This document shows, piece by piece, positions 17,809 through 27,700 of a stretch of DNA of 64,000 nt. Origin of the DNA: Candidatus Mesenet endosymbiont of Agriotes lineatus (GTDB lineage: Bacteria > Pseudomonadota > Alphaproteobacteria > Rickettsiales > Anaplasmataceae); contig NZ_OZ026454.1 in assembly GCF_964019585.1 (NCBI RefSeq), positions 992,001 to 1,056,000 on the forward strand, written 5' to 3'. The first letter of the stretch is position 1; each line of letters begins with the position of its first letter. Below the pieces are notes generated by a model, which saw only the letters and a list, made by a program, of their open reading frames with translations, had not been told where the DNA came from and searched no databases. The position numbers were made by a program, and so were the translations under genes.

Positions 17809-20800
17809 GTATGGCAGATGAAAAACTTGCAGCTAAAGTTTATGGCGTAGCGATAGGTATTGGTCATCATGCAACACCAGATATTGAACTTTATACGTGT
17901 ATACATAGTGTAAAATGTTTATTATCTTGTCGTTATACCGATTCTGAATTTAAGGAAATACTAGAGGCATTACAGCATCGAACGCTCTGGCTAGCTGATT
18001 TGTTCCCCTTTTTCCAAGCCCCACAGTCCAATGCTGATTTTCTTGCACAAGAAGATAAAACCCTAATTTTAATGCGCCAATTGCTCCATGCGCTCATTGA
18101 TAAAATTGATGATCCAAAAAGTACAGCAGAAATTGATCACAGCTATGTGCGTGTTTTTTATCAAGCATATGAAGCATGTTTAAAAAATTGGTATCAAAAA
18201 AATCACGATCCAGAAACGGAGAAAAAATTTCGTCAGCGATTAATGCAGGAGTTGTTAGTTAGCAAGCAATGGAAGGTAGATGATCTTAATTACAATCTCA
18301 ATGCACCATGGCCTCTTACTAATCTAGATGAACAAGGTTGGACTCGTCCTAAGTCAGTATTACCGCTTGCAGAAAAAGCAAACGTTCCGACTTATAAAAC
18401 GATCCATGGCGCAGAACTTAACTATAAAACCGGGGAAATGGCGTTTATTCTCGATTATTGTGAGAAAAATGAAAGTGACCATAACCGCTTGTTAACGATC
18501 TTTGATTTAAATGAGCTATTTCAACGTCGCTTAACATCAGCGCTTTTTAGTTTAGATCCTGTCGACCCCGACATGCCTTATCATCCCTTCAATCAAATGC
18601 GCTTTGTACCGTCGATATTATATCATTCGCAATTACTGCATACGATGTTGCTTACGGACTATTTATTAAAATTTCTAACTGTGGGCCAAGAAGTGCAGTG
18701 TCGTGACCCATACGAATTAAGATCTTTAGATAAAATTACTAATCAACTCCCTGCACATCTTAAAAAAATTATTGATGATTTTCACGCCAGTCATCATGAA
18801 GAATCACTGAATCGTTTTTGGATTGAATCAGAGGAAGTAGAACTAGCCATTGATGATGAAGGGCTTAGCAAGGATGGAGATGTTTTGTTTGCGCTGGGAG
18901 ATATTCGAATGGTTGTTAAGCATCATAAACTGAAACGTGATGCAGAGGGACACCTTGTTGATAAGGAGGGTGAAGATGAAGGTTGGGATTGTTATGTATT
19001 AACTCAAGAACAAAAGCGAGAATTAGGCGATGGGAAAAGGGTTATTGCGGATTCAGCATTGATTATTATTCAAGAGTCCTGGGAGCTTATTTTTTGGGAA
19101 AACCATAAGGCAACATACCGTTTCACCTTAGAAGAGGATAAACATAACTTGATTCGTCTGAGCAAACGACAACGTGACGTTCAGGAGAAGGTTAAGACTG
19201 ATGATTCAGAATCTTTACGTCAAATCTATCGAATTGTTTTAAAAGCGGCTGAAAAAGTCAACATGCCACATCATTACTCACCTGAATTTATCTTTGCACA
19301 AGAATTTACCAAATATTACAATGAATTTGCTGTTTATTTTCCTGAATTCGGAAGACTCAGAGAATTAAGTAAAGCTGCAACCTTAGTTAATGTTATGGCA
19401 GCACAACGTGCAGCAAATCAAGAAAAAGTACACCTAATTAGGAAACGCTTAAACTATAAACAATTTTGTGACTTACAATCTGATAGCAGATGTTCTAAAG
19501 AACAGATTATGCAAAAAAGACAAAAGTCACTCGATGATATAAGACAAAAAATAGGCCCTTTAAAATTCACTAGATCTTCACCTGAAATTCAAGATATGTG
19601 TAGTAGCTCTTATGATAAGGTCCGAAGTGATTATATTGATCAACATGGTTTATTAAGTTGGGGTTGGTACAGCACTGTATCATGTGATGTTCGCAGAGAA
19701 GTAATCGAACCACAAATACCTAAGTTCATCGCAGACCTGGAAGCTCAAAAAAAAGCAGCGGGTTGTGAGCAGTTATTGAAGCGATTTGAGAATGAATTGG
19801 CTGAATTATCTAGACTAGAAGCTAGTCAATTAGTTGACAAATTTTTAGAAGGTGATGATAAACCATTGCATAAACATTTAGTTTATTATGATAGAAAGCA
19901 AGTTGCTAAGAAAATCAAAGAAATCTATCCTGAACAACCAATAGACATTGATGATTATTGGCAAACAACGGGACAAAAGCTAAAGGAAATTGTCAGAAAG
20001 GGTATAACCAAGCAGTTTGAGGAATGGCAGAAGCAACTTTCCAAAGAGAAGATTAAGCAAAAAAGGCAAGAATCCCTCAATGATATAAGACAGCAAATAG
20101 GCACTTTATACTTCACTGAATCTTCACCCGAAATTCGAGACATTTGTGATAGGTGTTATGATGAGATCAGAAGTGATATTATTGCTGAACATGGTTATTC
20201 AGGCTGGAATAGTGTATCGCATAAGGTTTACAGAGAAGCAATAAGACCAAAAATACCTAAATTCATTACAGATTTACAAACTCAAAAAAGGGCAGCGTGT
20301 CACAAGCAGTTATCGGAGCTATTTAAGGATGAATTGTCTGGATCAGAAGCTAGCCAATTAATCGATGGATTTTTAGAAGGTAATGATGATCCATTACATA
20401 AACATTTAGTTTATTATGATAGAAAGCAAGTTGCTAAGAAAATTAAAGAGATCTATCCTGAACATACTACACATAGTTTAGATAAAGCACTCAATAGTTC
20501 CCCACCTATAATTGATAAAATTATAGAAAGTGAAACAAAAAAAGCGTTAGAAGAACATAAACGGCAGTTACAAATACAGCTAAGTGGACGAGAAAAACTG
20601 GAACAATCGTTTGTTGATTTAGGCTTTGCAACCGATATAGAAGAGGTTGATCTAGAAGGCACATGTTTGTGGGTTCCAGCCAGTTTCCGCCATGATGTTG
20701 AAAAAGGGCACTCCCGCGCTGTTTATGGTGGTGTTCATATTGCGGGAATGGCTTATAGGAGTATTAATCCTAAACAGGTGAAAATTTTACTAAGGCAAAC

Positions 20801-21212
20801 AAGTGAGGCTAGTAAAAGATTATGGCAAAACAAGATACGTGGTGATACGCTAAGCACATTTTGTGCAAAATTTTTAACAAAATTGTTGTCTTCTGATTCC
20901 AGATTTGAAGTAAAAGAAAGATATCGTGTAAAAACACCTTCTGGGTTACGGATTTTAGACATTGTTGCTGGAAAAATAGGTAAAAATGGTAAGTTTGAAC
21001 CTGTTGTAGGGTATGAAATAAAGGCTGGGGATTCACCTTATGTGAGGCCAGACTCAGAGGGGGCAGAAATGCAAGGGGAAAAACCAACAAAACAGGGAAC
21101 GCAAGATGTTTGGATAGAAAAAGAGAGAGAGAAAGAAGAAAAAGGAACAAGTTTTCCTATTCACTGTGTTCGTGTTGAGGAACTTAATAAAGATTATTGC
21201 AAAGTTCAATGA
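17688..21212 (+). CDS. DnaJ-domain protein, C-terminal part with nuclease-like end
   Basis: This 1174-codon frame continues the DnaJ gene; it begins at a TTG inside the N-terminal ORF, and an independent start is not convincing. Residues 1-590 are a large unknown region. Residues about 605-930 contain a duplicated ~140-aa unit (two copies of YYDRKQVAKKIKEIYPE). The last 120 residues carry a PD-(D/E)xK-like core: GLRILDIVAG supplies an Asp, VGYEIKAGD the ExK pair, and KQGTQDVWI a trailing Q-D. A nuclease toxin tip is inferred. A DUF4304-like gene starts 12 bp downstream and is a candidate immunity gene. Codons look less AT-biased than in the neighbours, so acquisition from another bacterium is possible. 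Confidence 0.65.
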   Translation: MLDWLPTLMGFAEHAITVNTLLQAGITLQKAAAQESDSILSMADEKLAAKVYGVAIGIGHHATPDIELYTCIHSVKCLLSCRYTDSEFKEILEALQHRTLWLADLFPFFQAPQSNADFLAQEDKTLILMRQLLHALIDKIDDPKSTAEIDHSYVRVFYQAYEACLKNWYQKNHDPETEKKFRQRLMQELLVSKQWKVDDLNYNLNAPWPLTNLDEQGWTRPKSVLPLAEKANVPTYKTIHGAELNYKTGEMAFILDYCEKNESDHNRLLTIFDLNELFQRRLTSALFSLDPVDPDMPYHPFNQMRFVPSILYHSQLLHTMLLTDYLLKFLTVGQEVQCRDPYELRSLDKITNQLPAHLKKIIDDFHASHHEESLNRFWIESEEVELAIDDEGLSKDGDVLFALGDIRMVVKHHKLKRDAEGHLVDKEGEDEGWDCYVLTQEQKRELGDGKRVIADSALIIIQESWELIFWENHKATYRFTLEEDKHNLIRLSKRQRDVQEKVKTDDSESLRQIYRIVLKAAEKVNMPHHYSPEFIFAQEFTKYYNEFAVYFPEFGRLRELSKAATLVNVMAAQRAANQEKVHLIRKRLNYKQFCDLQSDSRCSKEQIMQKRQKSLDDIRQKIGPLKFTRSSPEIQDMCSSSYDKVRSDYIDQHGLLSWGWYSTVSCDVRREVIEPQIPKFIADLEAQKKAAGCEQLLKRFENELAELSRLEASQLVDKFLEGDDKPLHKHLVYYDRKQVAKKIKEIYPEQPIDIDDYWQTTGQKLKEIVRKGITKQFEEWQKQLSKEKIKQKRQESLNDIRQQIGTLYFTESSPEIRDICDRCYDEIRSDIIAEHGYSGWNSVSHKVYREAIRPKIPKFITDLQTQKRAACHKQLSELFKDELSGSEASQLIDGFLEGNDDPLHKHLVYYDRKQVAKKIKEIYPEHTTHSLDKALNSSPPIIDKIIESETKKALEEHKRQLQIQLSGREKLEQSFVDLGFATDIEEVDLEGTCLWVPASFRHDVEKGHSRAVYGGVHIAGMAYRSINPKQVKILLRQTSEASKRLWQNKIRGDTLSTFCAKFLTKLLSSDSRFEVKERYRVKTPSGLRILDIVAGKIGKNGKFEPVVGYEIKAGDSPYVRPDSEGAEMQGEKPTKQGTQDVWIEKEREKEEKGTSFPIHCVRVEELNKDYCKVQ
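19504..20470 (+). repeat. Tandem ~140-codon duplication inside the DnaJ-domain gene
   Basis: Two units, starting near 19510 and 20058, are similar along their whole length (KRQKSLDDIRQKIG versus KRQESLNDIRQQIG). They are almost identical in DNA over the part encoding HKHLVYYDRKQVAKKIKEIY (around 19868-19930 and 20398-20460). The offset is roughly 540 bp. The near-identity at one end suggests recent duplication or gene conversion. Confidence 0.75.
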
Positions 21213-21224
21213 TGGAGAATTAGT

Positions 21225-22004
21225 ATGGATCAAGAAGAAGAAATATTTAATCAGTTTATGGAGCTTATGAAACCATTTATGAAATCACATGGTTTTACTA
21301 AAAAAAATAATAATTTTTATAAGCGTCACCCGCAAGGAAATATAGGAATTATTAATTTTCAAAAATATTTTTCAAAATTTACTATCAATATCAGTATTTA
21401 CTCATATATTTTAGCTGAGGCTTTTTTAGCTGAGTTTGGTGAAAAAGAAGTAAAGAAATATCCCTCAGAATGGGATGGTCATTGGCGCACGCGTATTGAT
21501 TCTTTAGTTCCTAAACAAAGTCCTGAGTGCATAAATCTTGCTAACTCTAAAAGTATCGAAAAGGGGTTTGCAGACAGGTGGCCTATATCTGATTGGTGGT
21601 GGAGGTGTTATTATGTAACATCAAGCGATACCATTTGTGAAGTAGACGCTAAAGAACTTTTTGATGAAGTGAGTCCCTTGATAGCAAAATTTGCCATTCC
21701 TGCAATCGATCAGCGCATCACTGATGAACAATTAAAAAGCCTTTTGTTTTCCTATAAAAAGCCTAATAGTGATGATCTACAATATTTAGCTACTTTCTTT
21801 TTAGCTTCAGGTGAAGAAGAAAAACTAAATATTGTGTTAAATAAATTAGGTAAAATTGTACAAAATAATCCCCAGTCGACTGGATTAAAAAGAAAGTACG
21901 ATACCTTTATGAGAGAAAGAAGATGGATAGATGAAGCTTATGCGCAAGAACTGGAAAGGGAGAGGGAATTGTACCGGAGTAAAAAACGAAAGAAAAAACA
22001 ATAG
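21225..22004 (+). CDS. DUF4304-like protein, candidate immunity protein
   Basis: A 259-aa soluble protein starting MDQEEEIFNQFMELMKPF after a ggag ribosome-binding site. The first 130 residues (KPFMKSHGFTKKNNNFYKR, then a Trp-rich WPISDWWWRCYYVT stretch) resemble the DUF4304 family, in which a hydrophobic helix precedes a GFxKxxxxFYR motif. The C-terminal 120 residues are helical and end in a basic RSKKRKKKQ tail. It starts 12 bp after the nuclease-like DnaJ gene on the same strand, which is typical toxin-immunity spacing. Part of the gene, including its ribosome-binding site, is duplicated just downstream. An antitoxin or immunity role is inferred from position only. Confidence 0.6.
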   Translation: MDQEEEIFNQFMELMKPFMKSHGFTKKNNNFYKRHPQGNIGIINFQKYFSKFTINISIYSYILAEAFLAEFGEKEVKKYPSEWDGHWRTRIDSLVPKQSPECINLANSKSIEKGFADRWPISDWWWRCYYVTSSDTICEVDAKELFDEVSPLIAKFAIPAIDQRITDEQLKSLLFSYKKPNSDDLQYLATFFLASGEEEKLNIVLNKLGKIVQNNPQSTGLKRKYDTFMRERRWIDEAYAQELERERELYRSKKRKKKQ

Positions 22005-22106
22005 GTTTATAAAAGAAGGAAGACAAGATAAAATCTCCTGTTATAGAAGTACGCCTTAAAGCCCGTCCACGTACGTGGAGTTTGTAAATTTTTATGGAGA
22101 ATTAGT

Positions 22107-22235
22107 ATGGCATATCAAAATATATTTGGTCCGTTTATGGAGCTTATAAAACCGTTTATGAAATCACATGGTTTTACTACGAGAGGTAATAATTTTTATA
22201 TACGTCATCCACGCACCTATCCATCTACAGCATAG
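22107..22235 (+). pseudogene. Truncated second DUF4304-like copy
   Basis: A 42-codon ORF, MAYQNIFGPFMELIKPFMK and onward, repeats the N-terminus of the preceding gene nearly word for word, including SHGFTTRGNNFYIRHP, and then stops. The leader ggagaattagtATG is also identical, so a whole gene start was duplicated and the remainder lost. A perfect 12-bp palindrome (ccacgtacgtgg) lies at 22067-22078 upstream. Confidence 0.7.
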
Positions 22236-22350
22236 CAGTTTTGTTGTTAGAAGGGGAATATTATAGATAGTATTGGTTAAGTAATTTATTAATTAGGTAA
22301 TAAATATTTCAAGATATTATTAAGTTTAATAACTTAATTATACTCTTTTT

Positions 22351-23265
22351 TTAGATTTCTATTATTCTTGTTTGACCTTTTTCTTTTAAAATTCTCTGCT
22401 CAAAACTGTTTTTTTCTATTTTTTGTTCACCTTGGTTAAATTTTGAAATAAGTTGATTATTTAACATTTTAACATCTTTTAAATCTATCTTTAGCTCATT
22501 GCTTAAAAAAGAAGCAAAATGTTTTTGACTACTGCGTATAACATACAAGTAACTTCCTGATTCCGATAGTACTCTTCCACTACCACATTTATGATTACAC
22601 TCTCTAAACTTATTTCTAAATTGTGAAGCTATATCTCGATCTTTAAATGAAACAGTTATTTTGCCAGTTTTTTGATCAATATCAATAGTTGGTTTATTTC
22701 CAAAGCCAGCATCAATAAATTTCCTTATAGAATGTTCCACAGCCATTTTAGGGTTATTGTTAAAAACATGGACAGGTTTATAAGTTAACGAAGTTTTATA
22801 TTCGTTATTGTATTTACGCATGTTTTCAAAGTAACTTTGGGGTTTTGTAAGGCCATCTTTTCCTTTTTCTTCCATTCTTTTCAAAAATTGTTCTATTTTT
22901 TCTGTATCTTTAGAATATCTAATTTCTTCTGTGTTTACATAAGGGGTATGTAGTGAATATGAAGATACTATAGCATCAGTTGCAAATAAGTTACGTAATT
23001 TTTTAACAGCATTATATAAATTTTCCTGAGTTGGTTTATAATGTCCACTATTATCATCAATGTAAGTAATTTCACCATCTCTAACTTCCACCATACCAAA
23101 ACATAAACCAGGTTTCCCTCCAAGCAAGGTTGAATGATAATAACCAAAATCAACCCCTTTACCTGGCTGAATATGCGGAGAAGTCACTAAATCACCACTA
23201 AGCGTTACAGCATATGCTACTAATCCTTTTATACCTTTGCTTTCTTCATTGCTTGTATCATACAA
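22351..23265 (-). pseudogene. C-terminal part of a split unknown protein (SGHY motif)
   Basis: This 304-codon frame lacks its own credible ATG; it begins at a TTG and the in-frame codons upstream (SGKFRLYDQSGKL) also look coding. Residues 20-90 hold a conserved-looking core: VDFGYYHSTLLGGKPGLCFG followed by GEITYIDDNSGHYKPT. I have seen this kind of SGHY core in large secreted proteins of intracellular bacteria but cannot name the domain. The remaining 200 residues are helical and charged. It is the 3' half of a gene whose 5' half is the 23304-23996 ORF. The two are separated by a tandem duplication that shifts the frame. Confidence 0.6.
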
Positions 23266-23303
23266 CTTACCACTTTGATCATACAGTCTAAATTTACCAC
23301 TAT

Positions 23304-23330
23304 CTAATTTTGGAATCTAATTTTTGGAAT
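23304..23330 (-). repeat. 13/14-bp tandem duplication causing frameshift
   Basis: Two adjacent copies, ctaattttggaat (23304-23316) and ctaatttttggaat (23317-23330), differ by one T in the homopolymer. Removing one copy joins the upstream and downstream frames into one gene; with both present the upstream frame ends at a TAG inside the repeat. Confidence 0.8.
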
Positions 23331-23996
23331 TCTAGTATGCTCTTCTTGTTCTTCAGGAGAAAAGCGTTTTGCAATAGTTTCATATCCAAAGTCTTTATAT
23401 CCTTTCCTTTCTTTAGTGCCAACTTCCCTAATATAAGCAGGGGTTTCATTTATAGGTGGATTTTTGATAAGTCTATTACTTTGATGATTGAATAACATTT
23501 TGTTATCTAAGTCTATAGAAACTTGCTGTTCTTTAGCAATTATATCATTTGATTTTGTACTAGCTTTGCCAAATTCTCTAGCTGCATACTTCCATTTATC
23601 TAACAGTTTCCTTTGACGGAAGCCTTTCCTCCTTGCTTTATCTATTCTTTCTTGAATTTTCTTTCGTATCTCTTCTTTTCTTTCTTCTGATACTTCACTT
23701 ACAATCTTTTTGCTTTCTTTAATTTCAATTCCAAGATTGATAAGGTTTGCAGAATTTTTTTGTTGAGTTTTATCTTCAGAATAAACAGATTCCCCAACAG
23801 AAACTTCTTGTTTTTCAGAAAAAGGTTGGGTGGCTTGTAAAGTATAAGATTTTTTCTTTGTTTTAATTTCTTTATTTGCTGGTGAAACGTTTTCTGTTTT
23901 GTTTAATAATGATTTCTTATCATCATTATTACTTTTTTTGGCTTTGGGGTAAGCTTTACTCCTAAAAAATGTTCTGATGTTTTTTAAAAGAGCCAT
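23304..23996 (-). pseudogene. N-terminal part of the same split protein
   Basis: A 230-aa ORF starting MALLKNIRTFFRSKAYPK. It is very rich in lysine and glutamate, with a predicted coiled coil near residues 98-125 (VSEERKEEIRKKIQERIDKA), and has no membrane helix or recognisable domain. It ends FSPEEQEEHTRIPKIRFQN where the 14-bp duplication moves the frame; the ancestral product continued as IPKLDSGKFRLYDQSGK into the downstream ORF. The whole would be about 545 aa. Upstream lie 784 bp without genes, and the neighbour on that side is the divergent giant toxin. The function is unknown. Confidence 0.6.
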
Positions 23997-24780
23997 ATCT
24001 TATGATATGGGATAGGTAGCGTTTCACATTAACAAATTTATGAAAATGGAACATGAAATTAGCACCAACCAAAATTCAAATATTGACTTTACTCTCAAAA
24101 CCACAAGGAAGTACCAATATTTTAGAGAAAGAGAGCTGAAAGTATTACATTATGGAAAATAAAATAGGAGGTAATTTTGCAGTGTAATTGAGTATCGAGG
24201 TGTACATGTATGTGAGATAGAGAGGGTTACCGCTGCGGCTTTTAGGCTATGCCGATATTAGAATGGAGAAAAGTTCATATAAGTTGCTATGGTGGACCAT
24301 TCCAGTTTCTCAAAACTTGCTCTCTGTTTCGCCCTTTAATACTGTAAAATGGATTATAGTAGTATATTCTAGTAATCGTATAAAGTAATGAAGGTACTTA
24401 CCTTTCAGAGAAAGAGGAGGATCATAACAGGTAAAATGCAGTAAATATAATATTTTGGGTTAGCACTAGCTTCAGTTAAAATATATAGATTTAATTGTTT
24501 ATAGAAGATATATTAAAAATTGTATACTTCAAGTACTATACTAAATTTATTAAATGTGATAACAGATAAAATAATATCTTAATTGATCTAGTATTTAAGA
24601 TTTTTAATAGATTAATAGTACATTTTACTCTTTTGATTAATAATAAAAATCAATATCTATAATAAATTATAAGTTGTTTTTACTATAGATAAAATTATGA
24701 GAAATTTATAAAATATAGTATTGCAATTCAATCATTAATTGTATAGAGATAACTCAGTTGATGTAATCAGGGGGGATTTT
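23997..24780 (+). other. Divergent intergenic region upstream of the giant toxin
   Basis: This very AT-rich stretch has no supported gene on either strand. It must contain the promoter of the toxin gene at 24781 and that of the divergent split gene at 23996. The ribosome-binding site aggggggat (about 24768-24776) is unusually strong and fixes the toxin start. No clear -35/-10 pair could be chosen in such AT-rich DNA, and no cifA-like ORF is present. Confidence 0.6.
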
Positions 24781-27700
24781 ATGACAATTGATTTTAGCAA
24801 TACTTCTAATGCAGATCATAGTTCAGTTTCAAAAGCTGATATGGTGGAAAGTGCCTTTGATGGGGCTGTGCATTCTGAAGTAAGTAGTGTAGAGCAAAAA
24901 TCTATATTATTCGATACTATGCACCCTTCTAGTCAGCTTAGTAGACAGAAGCGACAATATGATCCTAGCGATATTAATATTGCCAAGCTATTTACTGCAA
25001 TTAGGGAACACAAAACAGGCAATCCCCCAAAAGATAAAATAGCAAAAATTAAAAGATTGCTTACTCAAATACGCAATATTAATGATGTTGACGCTAATGA
25101 TCACAATAATACACCACTACATGTTGCAGTTTCTAAAGGACATCATGACATAGTTGACCTTCTTCTAAAAGTACCTAACATAAATATCAATATTAAAAAT
25201 AAACAAGGTAATACACCGCTTGATCTAGCTAACGATTTAAGTAGCAGTCATGCTAATAAGAAAGACATCATCATTCAACTAGAAGCTCGACGGGCTCAAC
25301 CAGGATCAAGTGATAGTTTGCAGCCTATGCCAACACCAGCAAATAGAGTTGTGCTATTGAAAACTTGGTATACTGAAGAACAATTACGAAATTATCCCAA
25401 TCTGTTATTCTTATTTGATGATAACGATAATGCAAAGTATAGAATGGATAGAACTAATCCTGGAGGTGGAGGACAGGCTTCAGTCACAAGACCGACAGGA
25501 GCAGGAAAACAACCATACGATAGATTACCGAACAATGGTGGAATTAATGGAAATGCAATAGGAATAACTACTACTTTCTGTGGTGGGTATACACCTAATA
25601 TAAATGAATTTAAAGCTCTGATGGATAAGGAATTTGCACCTATTGAGACGTGGGTAAAGAAAGGTGGATTTGTTGCAATACCGTGCAGCAATAATGATAA
25701 ACCTAGTCTAGGTACTGGGATAGCTGGATTAGAAAGTAAAATTCTAGGTGCTCTAGACTATATACAATCTAAAGTAGATAAGTTAGTAACATTAGGGAAA
25801 AACGTGATACAAGATCCTCAAGATGAAGATTTCAATACTTTAAAACAAGAATTACATGAAACTCTATTAGCAGAGCGCCAGTCTTATCAGTCAAAGGGAT
25901 TGGCAGGATATTTAGGTTCTAGTACTGGACAGCGAATGGATGTAGATCAACCTTCTAATTCTGGTAAACAGCAGTCTTCTGTGCTTAAGTTACCAGAGAA
26001 TTTTGAGATAGGGAAAGCAATAACAAATGGGGATTGCTTCTTTGATTCGTTTAGACAGGGACTAGAACAATTAGGAATAAAAGTTAGTGTTGAGCAATTA
26101 CGGGGAATTTGTAAAGAGTTTGCACAAAATAATCCACTAAAATGGTTCATAGATGCTATTGCTAATAGTCGTAATCAAGATAATTCGGTACGTAGCGAAA
26201 TCCCTAGTAAATATGCAGAAAATATTATGGATCACAACAGATGGGGAGATCCTGACATTGAAGGTAGAATTCTTTGTCAAAAATATAGTGTAGAATTGCA
26301 TGTTGGTGAAGACCACCCTAACGTAGGATGGATACACCAAATCATAGATGGTACAGGTTCTAGGTCTATCAGTGAGGATGAGGTTGATTATGATGCAGTC
26401 AATACAATACACATAGTAAATGGTGGCCGTAATCATTTTGAACCGATACTCAGATCAGATAATCAACAATCAAGAATACCAAGACCTAATCCCGATGGTG
26501 ATCTAAATCCAAACCGGTCAAGGCTTGGTCAATTGCCACCCCCACAGTCTAATGCACGTGAAACTTACCGAGCATCTGGGCTCAAGCACAGCTTACACGG
26601 TAATATTTATCAATTAAAACTGCTAATGCTCTTCCTGAACCGTGGACTAAAAGAGGGATATGATTTTCGTTTAGCAACAGAATGGGATGATGCTGAAAAA
26701 TTTGATGATTTGGTGTTTAAATATACTGATCAAGGTCAGGACAAATATCGTTTCTTACAAGCTAAACATAAACAGGATGAATCTAAAAAGATCGGAATAG
26801 GAGATTTATTTACAGAACAGAAAGGTGGTGGTGAATTTGAGTTGACAAAGTATTTTCTTTCTTATTTAAAAATCAAGAATAATCCTATTTTCCAAGGTGG
26901 TGACTTAGTAGATTTTATCATCTGTACTAATATTGGTTTTGATCTAGACAATTCATCACCAACTCAACTTAAAGTGATAAAATCTGGAAAGAACAAAGGG
27001 AAGAAAATTTCAGTTGAAGAAATTAAGGGTAATGATGTTTTTTTTAAAGATGGTGGTCAAAGATATCAATTAAAAGATAGTCAAGGCGACTTGGCTACGC
27101 ATTTAAAACAAAGCGAAGAAATAAAAAAGCAGAACATGCAAAATATAGATGTAGAGATAAATAACTTTCTTGAAAAGCTGGTATTTGCGGTAGCTCAACC
27201 TAATGAGATTGAACTAAGTAAGATTATTGGTAAGGAACTAGGTGAAGAGTTCAATCTGATTGATGCTGATCTTGTAATAGATAATTTTCAGAAAGAAATG
27301 TTAAATTGGATGAAAGAGAAAGGGCCAAAAGGAAAAGAGGGTAGGTTCCTTACATCTGAAGATGGTAAAGAATTCTTTGGTTTTGCAAAACAAAAGGTGA
27401 GTAAATTAAAAATAGCCGGACCAACATCTGGATATAGTGAGAAACTAAAGCGGTATAATATTAAGTTTAAACCTGATAAATTAACAGAGGTTGAGTCTTT
27501 TTTAGGCCAGAGTCAAAAGCAGATTTTAAATCTTAAGTTTCAGCATGATACTAGATTAAGTGCAATTAAAGTAAATCAGGCTGTAGAAAACCATAATTCA
27601 TATAAAGCTGAAGATAGTTATATCTTTTTGTCTTTAGGTGGCTTGTTACGGTTAAAAGATAAAGCATTAAATGCTTTTAAAGCACAAAATACAGGAAATT

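Noticed and set aside
22067-22078. Perfect palindrome ccacgtacgtgg as an operator
   Set aside because: It sits in the decayed spacer between the two DUF4304-like copies and has no second copy near a promoter, so its role cannot be supported.
22351-24780. A cifA homologue upstream of the giant toxin
   Set aside because: The only ORFs here are the two halves of the divergent SGHY-motif gene; neither shows CifA-like sequence and the strand is wrong.
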